From assembly GCF_014195635.1 (NCBI RefSeq), contig NZ_JACICC010000001.1, positions 310,001 to 374,000 of the forward strand: a stretch of DNA of 64,000 nt, in the 5' to 3' direction. The stretch comes from Pseudochelatococcus contaminans. Its GTDB lineage: Bacteria > Pseudomonadota > Alphaproteobacteria > Rhizobiales > Beijerinckiaceae. The position numbers and the translations under genes are program-made. Positions 53,129 to 61,901 of the stretch are shown one piece after another (the stretch's first letter is position 1; each line of letters begins with the position of its first letter). A model generated the notes under the pieces. It was not told the origin of the DNA and did not search any database. It saw only the letters and a list, made by a program, of their open reading frames with translations.

Positions 53129-54613
53129 ATGGCCACCATCGGCGGCGAAACGGATGCGGGTTTCGCGATTTGCACAACTGCTGACGAGGCTGTCGACAGG
53201 CTGGCCGCGCTGCATGACGCGGCGCTGACTGCCGAGCGGCAGGCTCTCGATCTGTTCATGCGTGAAGGCGTTGCTCCCGATGCCCGGGCGCGTGCGGAAT
53301 TCTGCTATCCGGAGTTGCGCGTGATCTATGAGCCGGACGGTTCGATCCCGATCAGCGCGCGCGCCTATGCCCGGTTTCAGCGTCCCGGCGTTTATGCCAC
53401 GACCATCACCCAACCCGAGGCCTTCAGGAGCTATCTGACCGACCAGCTTCATCACCTGATGCACGATTTCGGCGCCCGCGTTCTGGTTGGCCGGGGGCAG
53501 CAGGAGATTCCTTATCCCTATGTGGTGGAGCGGGGCGACGAGCTGGCGGCGGCTGGTGGTACGGCAGCCGGAATCGCCACGCATTTTCCCGCTCCCAACC
53601 TGACCGAAATCGGTGACGAAGTTGCGGACGGTTTGTGGGAGCAGGATGCGGCGCGGCCCTTGCCACTGTCGCTTTTCGATGCCGCGCGGGTGGATTTTTC
53701 ATTGCGCCGGCTCGTGCACTACACCGGCACCGACTGGCGGCATGTGCAGCCGTGGATATTGCTGACCAACTATCATCGTTATGTCGATCAGTTCATCCGC
53801 ATCGGGCTGGAGCTTCTGCGGGAGAGCGACCGCTATATCCGCCTCGTGTTGCCGGGCAACACCATCATCGCGCGCGGCACGCCCGAGGATGAGGCGATTG
53901 CCCTGGCTGCCGGTGTGGCGTGGCATCGTTTCCAGATGCCCGCCTACCATCTGGTGGCCGAGGACGGACATGGCACGACGCTGATCAACATCGGCGTCGG
54001 GCCTTCGAACGCCAAGAATATCACCGACCATCTCGCGGTGCTGAGGCCGCACTGCTGGTTGATGATCGGGCATTGCGGCGGCTTGCGCCAGTCGCAGATG
54101 ATCGGCGATTACGTGTTGGCGCACGCCTATCTGCGGCAGGACAACATCCTTGACCGCGCGGTTCCGCCGGAGATTCCGCTGCCGGCGCTGGCAGAGGTGC
54201 AGGTGGCGATGCAGGAAGCCGCCGCAACCATCACCGGCGACAAGGGTGACGCGCTGAAGAAGCGGCTGCGCACCGGCACGGTCGTAACCTATGACGACCG
54301 CAATTGGGAACTGCGCTGGTCGCAGGAGAGGCGGCTGATCAACCTGTCGCGCGCCATCGCGGCAGATATGGAGAGCGGCACCATCGCGGCGCAGGGCTAT
54401 CGGCTGCGGGTTCCCTATGGCACGCTGCTGTGTGTGTCGGATAAGCCGCTGCACGGCGAGATCAAGCTTCCCGGCGCGGCGAACGCTTTCTACGAGCGTG
54501 CGGTGGGGCAGCACCTGCGCATCGGGCTGGCGACGCTCGATCTGCTGCGTAGCCAGCAGGATGCCTTGCACTCGCGCAAGTTACGCAGCTTCGACGAACC
54601 GCCGTTCCGCTGA
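53129..54613 (+). CDS. amn: AMP nucleosidase
   Basis: Splits AMP to adenine and ribose 5-phosphate. The 494 residues start at ATG 53129, with GGGAG upstream. The N-terminal Amn-specific domain (YPELRVIYEPDGSIPISARAYARF) is followed by the nucleoside-phosphorylase-like domain with NIGVGPSNAKNITDHLAVLRPHCWLMIGHCGGLR and AADMESGTIAAQGYRLRVPYGTLLCVSDKPLHGE, where DMES holds the ribose-binding Glu. It converges with the amidase gene (6-base gap). Confidence 0.94.
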   Translation: MATIGGETDAGFAICTTADEAVDRLAALHDAALTAERQALDLFMREGVAPDARARAEFCYPELRVIYEPDGSIPISARAYARFQRPGVYATTITQPEAFRSYLTDQLHHLMHDFGARVLVGRGQQEIPYPYVVERGDELAAAGGTAAGIATHFPAPNLTEIGDEVADGLWEQDAARPLPLSLFDAARVDFSLRRLVHYTGTDWRHVQPWILLTNYHRYVDQFIRIGLELLRESDRYIRLVLPGNTIIARGTPEDEAIALAAGVAWHRFQMPAYHLVAEDGHGTTLINIGVGPSNAKNITDHLAVLRPHCWLMIGHCGGLRQSQMIGDYVLAHAYLRQDNILDRAVPPEIPLPALAEVQVAMQEAAATITGDKGDALKKRLRTGTVVTYDDRNWELRWSQERRLINLSRAIAADMESGTIAAQGYRLRVPYGTLLCVSDKPLHGEIKLPGAANAFYERAVGQHLRIGLATLDLLRSQQDALHSRKLRSFDEPPFR

Positions 54614-54619
54614 GATGCG

Positions 54620-55426
54620 CTACGGGCGCGCTGCGATCAGATCGCGCAGCGTGATGATGGTGGAGGCGTCGGCAATGCCGTCGACGCGCTCCGGCCGAAA
54701 ATGGCGCTGGAAGGCGCGCACCACCGCTTCGGTTTCCGGATTGTAGACGCCGTCGACGTCGAGATCATAGCCGTAAAGTGCCAGCATGGCCTGAAGCGCC
54801 TCAATGGGCTGGCCCCGTTCTCCGGGAGACAGGAAGCGGCCGCCGCGCAGCGGTGCGGGCTCCACCCAGTGCCCCACGCCGGCCCGCGCCAGATCCGCCC
54901 ACGGAAACGCTTCTCCCGGATCGCGCTTGCGCAATGGCGCCACGTCGGAATGAGCAAGCACCCGGTCGGCACGGATGTTCCAGCGGGTAGCGATGTCCCG
55001 CGCCAGAGCGGTGACTGCCTCGATCTGTTCCTGCGGGAATGGCTGCATGGCCGGAGATGCGCCGGGTTCGCGCGCATGGCCGGGGTGGGCAATCTCGATG
55101 CCGATGGAGGCGGAGTTGATGTCGCGCTCGCCATTCCATGCCGATTCGCCAGCATGCCACGCACGGCGCGATTCGGGCACGAGTTGAAGCACCCGGCCAT
55201 TCTCGAACACGAAATAATGCGCCGATACCTGCGAGGTGGCATCGCAAAGCCGTTGCAGCGCCTCAGTGTCGCTGGCCATATCCGTGTAATGCAACAGCAG
55301 GATATCGGGACGGCGACTCACCGGATTGTCGGTGTCGGCATCCGGGCCGCCCCGTCGTTCGCCGTGGTTGGGCGATGGAAAAACCTTGCTGGCGACGGGG
55401 CTGTCAGGCGTGAGGCGAGTCGTCAT
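54620..55426 (-). CDS. N-acetylmuramoyl-L-alanine amidase (AmpD/AmiD type)
   Basis: A 268-residue cell-wall amidase. The amidase_2 domain carries the zinc ligands His in LLLHYTDM and His/Asp in AHSDVAPLRKRDPGEAFPW, plus SAHYFVFENG and SIGIEIAHPGH. A C-terminal peptidoglycan-binding domain follows (GYDLDVDGVYNPETEAVVRAF). No signal peptide is evident, which would favour a cytoplasmic recycling role like AmpD; AmiD-like placement is the other option. Confidence 0.92.
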   Translation of the reverse strand: MTTRLTPDSPVASKVFPSPNHGERRGGPDADTDNPVSRRPDILLLHYTDMASDTEALQRLCDATSQVSAHYFVFENGRVLQLVPESRRAWHAGESAWNGERDINSASIGIEIAHPGHAREPGASPAMQPFPQEQIEAVTALARDIATRWNIRADRVLAHSDVAPLRKRDPGEAFPWADLARAGVGHWVEPAPLRGGRFLSPGERGQPIEALQAMLALYGYDLDVDGVYNPETEAVVRAFQRHFRPERVDGIADASTIITLRDLIAARP

Positions 55427-55562
55427 GTCGGCGGACCGTCATCTGATGCGGGAATGTTCGTATACCCGCCCGGTTCCGCGTCCGCAAATGCCCACTCATC
55501 TCCTGATGCTTGCGGGCGTCAGAGGTCGTCAACTCCACGCTAGCAACTCAACGCCCGCCAGC

Positions 55563-55802
55563 TCAACGTCGTGGAGCCGTGGTGTGACCGATGATGGCGC
55601 CACTTGCCGCGCCAATTGCGCCGCCGGCCAGCGCGCCACCCGCCCGGCCGGTGGCCACGCCGCCGACGACAGCGCCTGTTGCGCCGCCAATGGCAGCGCC
55701 GCCGATGGCGCGATCACGCGGGTTGGTGGTGTTGCATGCAGCCAATGAAAGCGCCAGCGCGGCGGTTGCGACAGCCAGACTCGCGATCCGGATTCCGTTC
55801 AT
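55563..55802 (-). CDS. Glycine-zipper lipoprotein
   Basis: A 79-residue lipoprotein from ATG 55802, with GAGGTGG upstream. The signal peptide ends in the lipobox LAAC; the mature part is almost wholly glycine zipper (AIGGAAIGGATGAVVGGV, AGGALAGGAIGAASGAIIG), as in small outer-membrane proteins of the SlyB/OmpA-linker type. The function is probably structural. AmpD-type amidase lies upstream in the same direction. Confidence 0.85.
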   Translation of the reverse strand: MNGIRIASLAVATAALALSLAACNTTNPRDRAIGGAAIGGATGAVVGGVATGRAGGALAGGAIGAASGAIIGHTTAPRR

Positions 55803-56419
55803 GATAGCCACCTCAATTCTTGACAACATCCTTTCCGCAGTATCGCAGGGCGCGAGAAAAGCGGAAAATGTTCCCGATTGAAGCCTAATTCGACATGGCT
55901 GGCTGACGATATGCGAATGGTCAATTTTTCGCCTTATAGGTAATTCTTATCTTGCGCAAAAAATCCAAGAATAAAAAGCTTAATGAATTATTAGGGTGAT
56001 GTTTTTGCGATGTCGTATACCTATAAAGATATATTCGAATACGCATAAATATATTTCGTCAGAAGTTTGCCCCATTTGCCCTGTGAAACTGCGATCACCA
56101 GAGGCCGGGGGGCCTGTGAAGACTGAGGTGAAACCCGCAAAATCCGGTTTCACCTTACGCCATTTTCAGACATCTCGTCGCAGATATTTGATGCGGTGGG
56201 GGAGTCTTTTGTCGTCGTGACAAAGCTGCTGACAAACCTTGTGCATGTCCTCGGCGCAGTCTTCGTGGTGGTTGAAATATAGTCGTGCCGGTAAAGCCTG
56301 AACAGCTTCCGGTGGGGCCCCAATGCCGGCATTGCCGTCGATGGTTCTGAAACGGGCGCGTTTGTGCGCGCACCGGGTGAAGAACTGTTGTCAAGGTCTT
56401 GCCGCCGAGGAGCAACAGG
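55803..56419. other. 617-base gap with an AT-rich island
   Basis: No convincing gene is seen. About 55910-56075 is far richer in A and T than the rest of the window, with runs such as gcgcaaaaaatcc and the inverted repeat atatatt / aatatat near 56030-56055. A perfect dyad, aggtgaaacc (56126-56135) and ggtttcacct (56146-56155), follows. The open frame at 55996-56220 has no ribosome site or recognisable product. Confidence 0.6.
56126..56155. repeat. Perfect 10-bp inverted repeat
   Basis: aggtgaaacc, ten bases, ggtttcacct. No T-run on either side, so an operator or RNA structure is more likely than a terminator. It lies 265 bases before the transglycosylase start. Confidence 0.75.
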
Positions 56420-57274
56420 TTGAAAAGTTCAAGGATGATCGCGCTGGCCGCTGCCATGGCCGGCTCACTGGTTTCCGTATCTGCTCATGCGTCCGACAGC
56501 GACGATGCTTATCGGTTCTTCGCCCGCGAGCGGGAGAGGGCCGTCGCCCAGACGGAGGCGTCCCCGGACAAACCCGCCAATGTCGCCGTAAAAGACACGA
56601 AGGATGGCAAGCGCGCCAAGGCCGCCAACGCCAAGGCCGCCAACGCTGCTGCTAAAGCAAAAGATGTGGCGTCAGCGCCTGCCCAGCAGAAGGAAACCCG
56701 GTCATCGAAGCGGACCGTTCTGGCTAAACCGGCTGAGGTTCAACCGGAAGCGGCGTCAACAGGGAAGGTTGCGGTCCAGTCCGGGCGCACGGTTGTCGCC
56801 CGCGAACAGGCCGGCGGCAAGCCTCTCGGCTACCACAGCAATTCTCGCGAACGCGTCCGTGAGTTGATCGCAAAGCACGCGACCGCCAACGGCATTCCGT
56901 TCGCTCTGGGCGACGCCGTGGTGCGCGTCGAAAGTCGTTACCAGCCGCATGTCACCAATCGCGGCGCGCTCGGTCTGATGCAGATCAAGCATGCCACAGC
57001 CCGTGGTGTCGGTTATGGCGGTTCGGCCCGGGGTCTGATGGACCCGGAAACCAATATCAAATACGGCATGAAGTATCTGGCCCAGGCTTACAGGCTTGCC
57101 AACGGCGACACCTGCGGCACGGTGATGCGCTATCAGAGCGGCCACTACGCCAAGCGGATCAACCGCGCCAATCTGGCCTATTGCTCCAAGGTCCGCACCA
57201 TCATGGCGAGCCTGGACACGAAGCTTGCCATGGCCGAGCCCGCCGACCGCAAGCGCAAGACGCAGGTTCAGTAA
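56420..57274 (+). CDS. Lytic transglycosylase (SLT domain)
   Basis: Cuts the glycan strand of peptidoglycan in the periplasm. TTG 56420 is chosen because GAGGAG lies seven bases upstream; ATG 56435 has no spacing for its site. The 284 residues comprise a signal peptide (IALAAAMAGSLVSVSAHASD), a Lys/Ala-rich linker of about 100 residues, and an SLT domain with the catalytic Glu in VRVESRYQPH, then GALGLMQIKHATARGVGY and NIKYGMKYLAQAYR. The linker contains a 15-base tandem duplication. It stands alone upstream of rnpB. Confidence 0.9.
   Translation: MKSSRMIALAAAMAGSLVSVSAHASDSDDAYRFFARERERAVAQTEASPDKPANVAVKDTKDGKRAKAANAKAANAAAKAKDVASAPAQQKETRSSKRTVLAKPAEVQPEAASTGKVAVQSGRTVVAREQAGGKPLGYHSNSRERVRELIAKHATANGIPFALGDAVVRVESRYQPHVTNRGALGLMQIKHATARGVGYGGSARGLMDPETNIKYGMKYLAQAYRLANGDTCGTVMRYQSGHYAKRINRANLAYCSKVRTIMASLDTKLAMAEPADRKRKTQVQ
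56615..56644 (+). repeat. 15-bp tandem duplication in the transglycosylase linker
   Basis: gccaaggccgccaac occurs twice back to back without mismatch and encodes AKAAN twice. Confidence 0.9.
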
Positions 57275-57347
57275 CGCAGGTTCAGTGACGCAGCTTCAGG
57301 AATCCGGCTGCTGATGCAATTAGGCTGGGGTGAATTTGACGGCGCAC

Positions 57348-57376
57348 TTGACCCGGACGCCCCGCGACCTTATCCC
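57348..57376 (+). promoter_or_regulatory. rnpB promoter
   Basis: TTGACC, 17 bases, TATCCC, with the presumed RNA 5' end 8 bases downstream at 57384. It has the same layout as the mraZ promoter. Confidence 0.7.
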
Positions 57377-57383
57377 ACAAACG

Positions 57384-57786
<403 letters not shown>

Positions 57787-57790
57787 ATCG

Positions 57791-57831
57791 AAAGCTGCGG
57801 CGGGCGCAAACCCGCCGCAGCTTTATTTTTT
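57791..57831 (+). terminator. Rho-independent terminator of rnpB
   Basis: Perfect 14-bp stem aaagctgcggcggg / cccgccgcagcttt with loop cgcaaa, then a run of T (tattttttg). It lies 4 bases beyond the RNA end. Confidence 0.95.
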
Positions 57832-57928
57832 GCGGATCACGCCAAAATGAACGCGTTCTGAACGATTCATTAACGCTAACGCGCTTTTGATGGAACCGGA
57901 AGCAGCGGCCATGGTGGCTGCGATTCCG

Positions 57929-57957
57929 TTGACGGCCATATTGTCCCATGATATCCC
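57929..57957 (+). promoter_or_regulatory. Promoter of the division and cell-wall (dcw) cluster
   Basis: TTGACG (57929-57934), 17 bases, TATCCC (57952-57957), about 127 bases upstream of mraZ. The -10 is covered by the MraZ box array, which suits autorepression. Confidence 0.65.
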
Positions 57958-57968
57958 AAATTATCCCA
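57944..57968 (-). promoter_or_regulatory. Triple MraZ box
   Basis: TCCCA occurs three times at exact 10-base steps (57944, 57954, 57964). On the minus strand this is TGGGA with 5-base spacers, the known MraZ binding layout (three TGGGN repeats spaced by 5), but in inverted orientation relative to the gene. Confidence 0.75.
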
Positions 57969-58083
57969 TCTCTGGCGGGTCTCGCCCGGTCTGCGTGCCG
58001 GAGGGACGGGCGCAGCGCAGCGGTCCCACATCGCTGCGGCAGGGAAGGGAAAACCGGTCGAAATATCGGCGTCTCGGGGTGCG

Positions 58084-58557
58084 ATGGATCGCTTCGTTTC
58101 CAACTTCACGAACCGGCTGGACGCCAAGGGGCGGGTGTCGATACCCGCGCCGTTCCGGGCGGTTCTGGCACGGGACGGGTTCGACGGTCTTTACGTGCAT
58201 CCGGCGCTGGACTCGGCGGCGCTGGACGCGGGTGGCAACGCCCTGCTGCGGGAAATCGACGCGCTGCTGTCGCGGCTGACGCCGTATTCGGACGAGCGGG
58301 ACTTTCTGTCGACGGCGCTGCTCGGCACGAGCGAGATTTTGAAGGTGGACGGCGAGGGCCGGGTGCTGCTGACGGAGGGACTGAAGGTCCATGCCGGGCT
58401 GGCGGATGCGGTGACCTTCGTTGGTCTTGGGCACAAGTTTCAGCTCTGGGAGCCTTCGGCCTTCCGGGAGCATCTGGCGCAGGCGCGCGAGCGCGTGCGG
58501 GTTTTGAAGCGCTCACTAGGAGAGGCGGGCATGGTTTCGGAGGCACGGGAACGATGA
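58084..58557 (+). CDS. mraZ: Transcriptional regulator MraZ
   Basis: AbrB-like ring-forming repressor of the dcw cluster, 157 residues. The two MraZ repeats are visible: [25 protein letters not shown] near the N-terminus and [23 protein letters not shown] in the middle, followed by [16 protein letters not shown]. The stop overlaps the rsmH start in an ATGA arrangement. It likely represses its own operon through the upstream TGGGA boxes. Confidence 0.96.
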   Translation: MDRFVSNFTNRLDAKGRVSIPAPFRAVLARDGFDGLYVHPALDSAALDAGGNALLREIDALLSRLTPYSDERDFLSTALLGTSEILKVDGEGRVLLTEGLKVHAGLADAVTFVGLGHKFQLWEPSAFREHLAQARERVRVLKRSLGEAGMVSEARER

Positions 58558-59594
58558 CGGGTCGCGACGACGGCCCGGCCGGCGTCGCAGGCGGACCGGC
58601 CCGTCATGTTCCCGTGCTTCTGGATGAGGTCATCGCCTCGCTCCAGCCGCATGCGGACGGCGTTTATCTCGATGGCACCTTTGGCGCCGGCGGCTATACG
58701 GCGGCCATTCTGGCCCACGCCGGCACACGGGTAATCGGCCTTGACCGCGATCCTTCCGCGATTGCGGGCGGTGCGCCGCTCGTAGCCGCCTCGCAGGGCC
58801 GTCTCACGCTGGTCGAAACGGTGTTCGGCGAGATGGAAGACGCGATCCGCGCGCAGGGACTTGATGCTGTCGATGGCGTTGTTCTCGACATCGGCGTGTC
58901 CTCCATGCAGATCGATGAAGCGGATCGTGGTTTCTCGCTGCGTTTCGACGGGCCGCTCGACATGCGCATGGAGCAGGCCGGCGAAAGTGCGGCCGATGTG
59001 GTGAACACGGCTGACGAGAGCCTGCTGGCGGACATCATTTACAATTTCGGCGAGGAACGCCGCTCGCGGTTCGTGGCACGGGCCATCGTGGAGCGGCGTG
59101 CGCAGGCGCCGATCACCACAACGGCGGAACTGGCCGATATCGTGGCTGGCGTCGTGTGGGCAGAGCCGCACGGGCCGCATCCGGCCACACGGACGTTTCA
59201 GGCGCTGCGCATTTACGTCAACGACGAGCTGGGCGAATTGAGCCGCGCGCTGCACGCGGCCGAACGCATCCTCCGCCCCGGCGGGCGGCTGGTGGTGGTG
59301 ACGTTCCACTCGCTGGAAGATCGCATCGTCAAGCAGTTTCTGGCCCGGCGCTCGGCGCGTTCGGGCGGGGGCTCGCGCCATATGCCTGAAGAGTTGATGG
59401 AAGCGCCGACCTTCCGGCTGGTGTCGCGCGGGGTTGTCGCGCCGACCGAAGCCGAATGTGCCCGCAACTCGCGGGCGCGCTCGGCCAAGTTGCGGGCGGC
59501 GGAGCGCACGGACGCCCCGGTGCGCGAGGTGGATGAATCGGTGATGTCGCTGGCTGCCCTGCCGGAGCGGCGCACGCGCAGGAGGGGTCGCTGA
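58554..59594 (+). CDS. rsmH: 16S rRNA m4C1402 methyltransferase RsmH
   Basis: SAM-dependent methylation of 16S rRNA C1402. It has 346 residues from ATG 58554, overlapping the mraZ stop by four bases. Signatures are [60 protein letters not shown], and [16 protein letters not shown], with [16 protein letters not shown]. The open frame upstream across mraZ is a shadow. Its stop overlaps the ftsL start by one base. Confidence 0.97.
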   Translation: MTGRDDGPAGVAGGPARHVPVLLDEVIASLQPHADGVYLDGTFGAGGYTAAILAHAGTRVIGLDRDPSAIAGGAPLVAASQGRLTLVETVFGEMEDAIRAQGLDAVDGVVLDIGVSSMQIDEADRGFSLRFDGPLDMRMEQAGESAADVVNTADESLLADIIYNFGEERRSRFVARAIVERRAQAPITTTAELADIVAGVVWAEPHGPHPATRTFQALRIYVNDELGELSRALHAAERILRPGGRLVVVTFHSLEDRIVKQFLARRSARSGGGSRHMPEELMEAPTFRLVSRGVVAPTEAECARNSRARSAKLRAAERTDAPVREVDESVMSLAALPERRTRRRGR

Positions 59595-59977
59595 TGCTGG
59601 TGCGTCTGTTGCATGTGCTGGCGGTGGTCGCGTTGCTCGGCTCGGCCGGCTACGCTTATTCCATCAAGTACGAATCCATTTTCTACGCCGAAAAGCTGTC
59701 GAAGCTGAAGGCGCAGATCCAGCGCGAGAAGGACGCCATCGCCGCATCGCGCGCCGACTGGCAGTTCCACGTCCGCCCGGACCGCATCGCCGTGTTGGCT
59801 GACCAGTATCTGGATCTTCAGTCGCTCAAGATCGAGCAGATCGTGCGGGTCAAGGATCTGCCCGAGCGGCAGGCCAAGGTCGATGCCATCGGCGCGAAGC
59901 TGGAAGCGCTGGGCCTTTCCGCGCCGACGAATACGCCGGCTGCCGGCACGGGCCGCTCGGCGACGGCGACACCTTGA
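59594..59977 (+). CDS. ftsL: Cell division protein FtsL
   Basis: A small bitopic membrane protein of the divisome core with FtsB and FtsQ, 127 residues. An N-terminal membrane segment (LLHVLAVVALLGSAGYAYSIKY) is followed by a coiled coil (FYAEKLSKLKAQIQREKDAIAA) and the conserved LADQYLDLQSLKIEQIV. Position between rsmH and ftsI supports the call, since FtsL is poorly conserved in sequence. Confidence 0.92.
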   Translation: MLVRLLHVLAVVALLGSAGYAYSIKYESIFYAEKLSKLKAQIQREKDAIAASRADWQFHVRPDRIAVLADQYLDLQSLKIEQIVRVKDLPERQAKVDAIGAKLEALGLSAPTNTPAAGTGRSATATP

Positions 59978-60038
59978 GAACGAAGCGTCATACAGGCGAG
60001 GGCCTGCCGGTGGGGGCAATCCGGAACGGGAGTGGCAG

Positions 60039-61859
60039 ATGGGCGAGATGAACAGCGATAACGCAAACATGCCGGACAATGCGACCGGGACGGTGCTGCC
60101 GGATTATGCGCCGATGCCGGAGCAGGATGCCGCGCAGCGGTTGTCGCGCCGCACCCGTTTGTGGATGTTCGCGCGCGATCTGTTTCGCTTGCGGGCGGAT
60201 CGTTCCGGCCAGCGCGTGGTGTTGGTCGGGCTGTTCTTCGTCGTGCTGTTCGGCACGCTCATCGGGCGCCTGTCGTGGATGGCGATGCATCCCAAGCTGC
60301 CGGGCGAGCTGCGCGGCGGCAACACCGTGGCCGCGGCGCGGCCGGATATCATCGACCGCAACGGCATCGTGCTGGCGACCGACATCAAAACGGTGTCGGT
60401 GTTCGCGGAACCCCGTAACATCATCGATGCCGACGAGGCAACCGAGCTGCTCACAGCCGTACTGCCGGATCTGGATGCCCGCGATCTGCGCGAGAAGCTG
60501 AGCACGAACAGAGGGTTCGTCTGGGTCAAGCGCCAGATCACGCCGCGCCAGCAGGAAGAGGTGCATCGGCTGGGCATTCCCGGTGTCGGGTTCGTGCCCG
60601 AGAACAAGCGCGTTTACCCCAACGGCCCCGTGGGCGCGCACATATTGGGCTTTTCCAACGTCGACAACGAAGGCATCGCCGGCATCGAGAAGTATATGGA
60701 CAACCAGGGCCTGAAGGCGCTGGCGGGCTATGGCTTCGCGCGTTCCGCCGACGATCTGGAGCCGGTCCAGCTCTCGCTCGACCTGCGCGCCACGGCAGCC
60801 GCCCGTGACGAGTTGGTCAAGGGCATGGCGCACTTCAAGGCCAAGGCTGCGGCCTCGCTCATTCTCGATGTGAATACCGGCGAGGTCGTGTCGCTGGTGT
60901 CGCTGCCGGACTACGATCCAAACAATCCGGTCGACGCCCTCAAGGAAGACCGCATCAACCGCATGATCGTGGGCGTCTTCGAAATGGGCTCCACCTTCAA
61001 AGCGCTGACACTGGCGATGGGGCTGGATTCGGGCAAGGCGAACATCAACTCCATTTATGACGCACGCGGCGGCCTGCGCTATGGCCGTTTCACGATCAAG
61101 GACTACAAGGGCAAGAACCGCCCGCTGAATGTGCCGGAGATCTTCGTTTACTCGTCGAACATTGGCACAGCGCGCATCGCACTTCAGCAGGGCGTGCCGG
61201 CGCACAGGGCCTTCCTCAAGAAGATGGGCCAGCTCGATCGTATGCGCACAGAGATGCCGGAAAGCTCTGCGCCGTTGTTGCCGCCAAACTGGGGTGAGTT
61301 GAACACCATCACCATTTCCTACGGTCACGGTCTCGCGGTTGCGCCGATGCAGGCGGCATCGGCTGTGGGCGCGCTGGTGAATGGCGGGCAGCTCATCAAT
61401 CCGACATTCCTCAAGCGCTCCGAGGAAGAAGCCAGAGCGGTCGCGCCGCAGGTGATCAAGCCTGAAACCAGCGAGGCCATGCGCTTCGTGATGCGCCTCA
61501 ATGCCGAGCGCGGCTCCGCAGGCAAGGCAAACGCCTACGTGCCAGGCTACTTCATCGGCGGCAAGACGGGAACCGCCGACAAGGTCATCAATGGCCGCTA
61601 TGCCAAGAACAAGAACTTCACCACCTTCATGACCATCATGCCGGCGGATAACCCGAAGTATCTGTTCCTGACCGTTTACGATGAGCCGCAGGGTCTGCCG
61701 GAAACCTACGGCTTCGCCACCGCTGGCTGGAACGCCGGCGTGACCACGGGCAAGATCATGGCGCGCACCGCGCCCCTGCTCGGCCTGCCGCCGAACTTCG
61801 ATCCTCCGGCCAATCCGTTCCCCACCATGGCGCGCCTGGGCGCATGGGGAACCAGATAA
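60039..61859 (+). CDS. ftsI: Peptidoglycan transpeptidase FtsI (PBP3)
   Basis: Septal cross-linking enzyme, 606 residues from ATG 60039 (GGGAG upstream). A short cytoplasmic tail and one membrane segment (VVLVGLFFVVLFGTLIGRLSW) precede the dimerisation domain. The transpeptidase motifs are SxxK in GSTFK (Ser318, Lys321), SSN, and KTGT (Lys509-Gly511). It sits between ftsL and murE, its standard place. Confidence 0.97.
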   Translation: MGEMNSDNANMPDNATGTVLPDYAPMPEQDAAQRLSRRTRLWMFARDLFRLRADRSGQRVVLVGLFFVVLFGTLIGRLSWMAMHPKLPGELRGGNTVAAARPDIIDRNGIVLATDIKTVSVFAEPRNIIDADEATELLTAVLPDLDARDLREKLSTNRGFVWVKRQITPRQQEEVHRLGIPGVGFVPENKRVYPNGPVGAHILGFSNVDNEGIAGIEKYMDNQGLKALAGYGFARSADDLEPVQLSLDLRATAAARDELVKGMAHFKAKAAASLILDVNTGEVVSLVSLPDYDPNNPVDALKEDRINRMIVGVFEMGSTFKALTLAMGLDSGKANINSIYDARGGLRYGRFTIKDYKGKNRPLNVPEIFVYSSNIGTARIALQQGVPAHRAFLKKMGQLDRMRTEMPESSAPLLPPNWGELNTITISYGHGLAVAPMQAASAVGALVNGGQLINPTFLKRSEEEARAVAPQVIKPETSEAMRFVMRLNAERGSAGKANAYVPGYFIGGKTGTADKVINGRYAKNKNFTTFMTIMPADNPKYLFLTVYDEPQGLPETYGFATAGWNAGVTTGKIMARTAPLLGLPPNFDPPANPFPTMARLGAWGTR

Positions 61860-61901
61860 GGTGGGGAACACGGTGATGCACCCTGCAAGAGCGAACGGAA
61901 T

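Noticed and set aside
55996-56220. 74-codon open frame in the AT-rich gap
   Set aside because: No ribosome site, no conserved pattern, and the second half runs through a dyad and hairpin.
57948-58553. In-frame extension of rsmH upstream across mraZ
   Set aside because: rsmH has a coupled ATG at 58554 and family-standard length from there. The extension overlaps mraZ in another frame.
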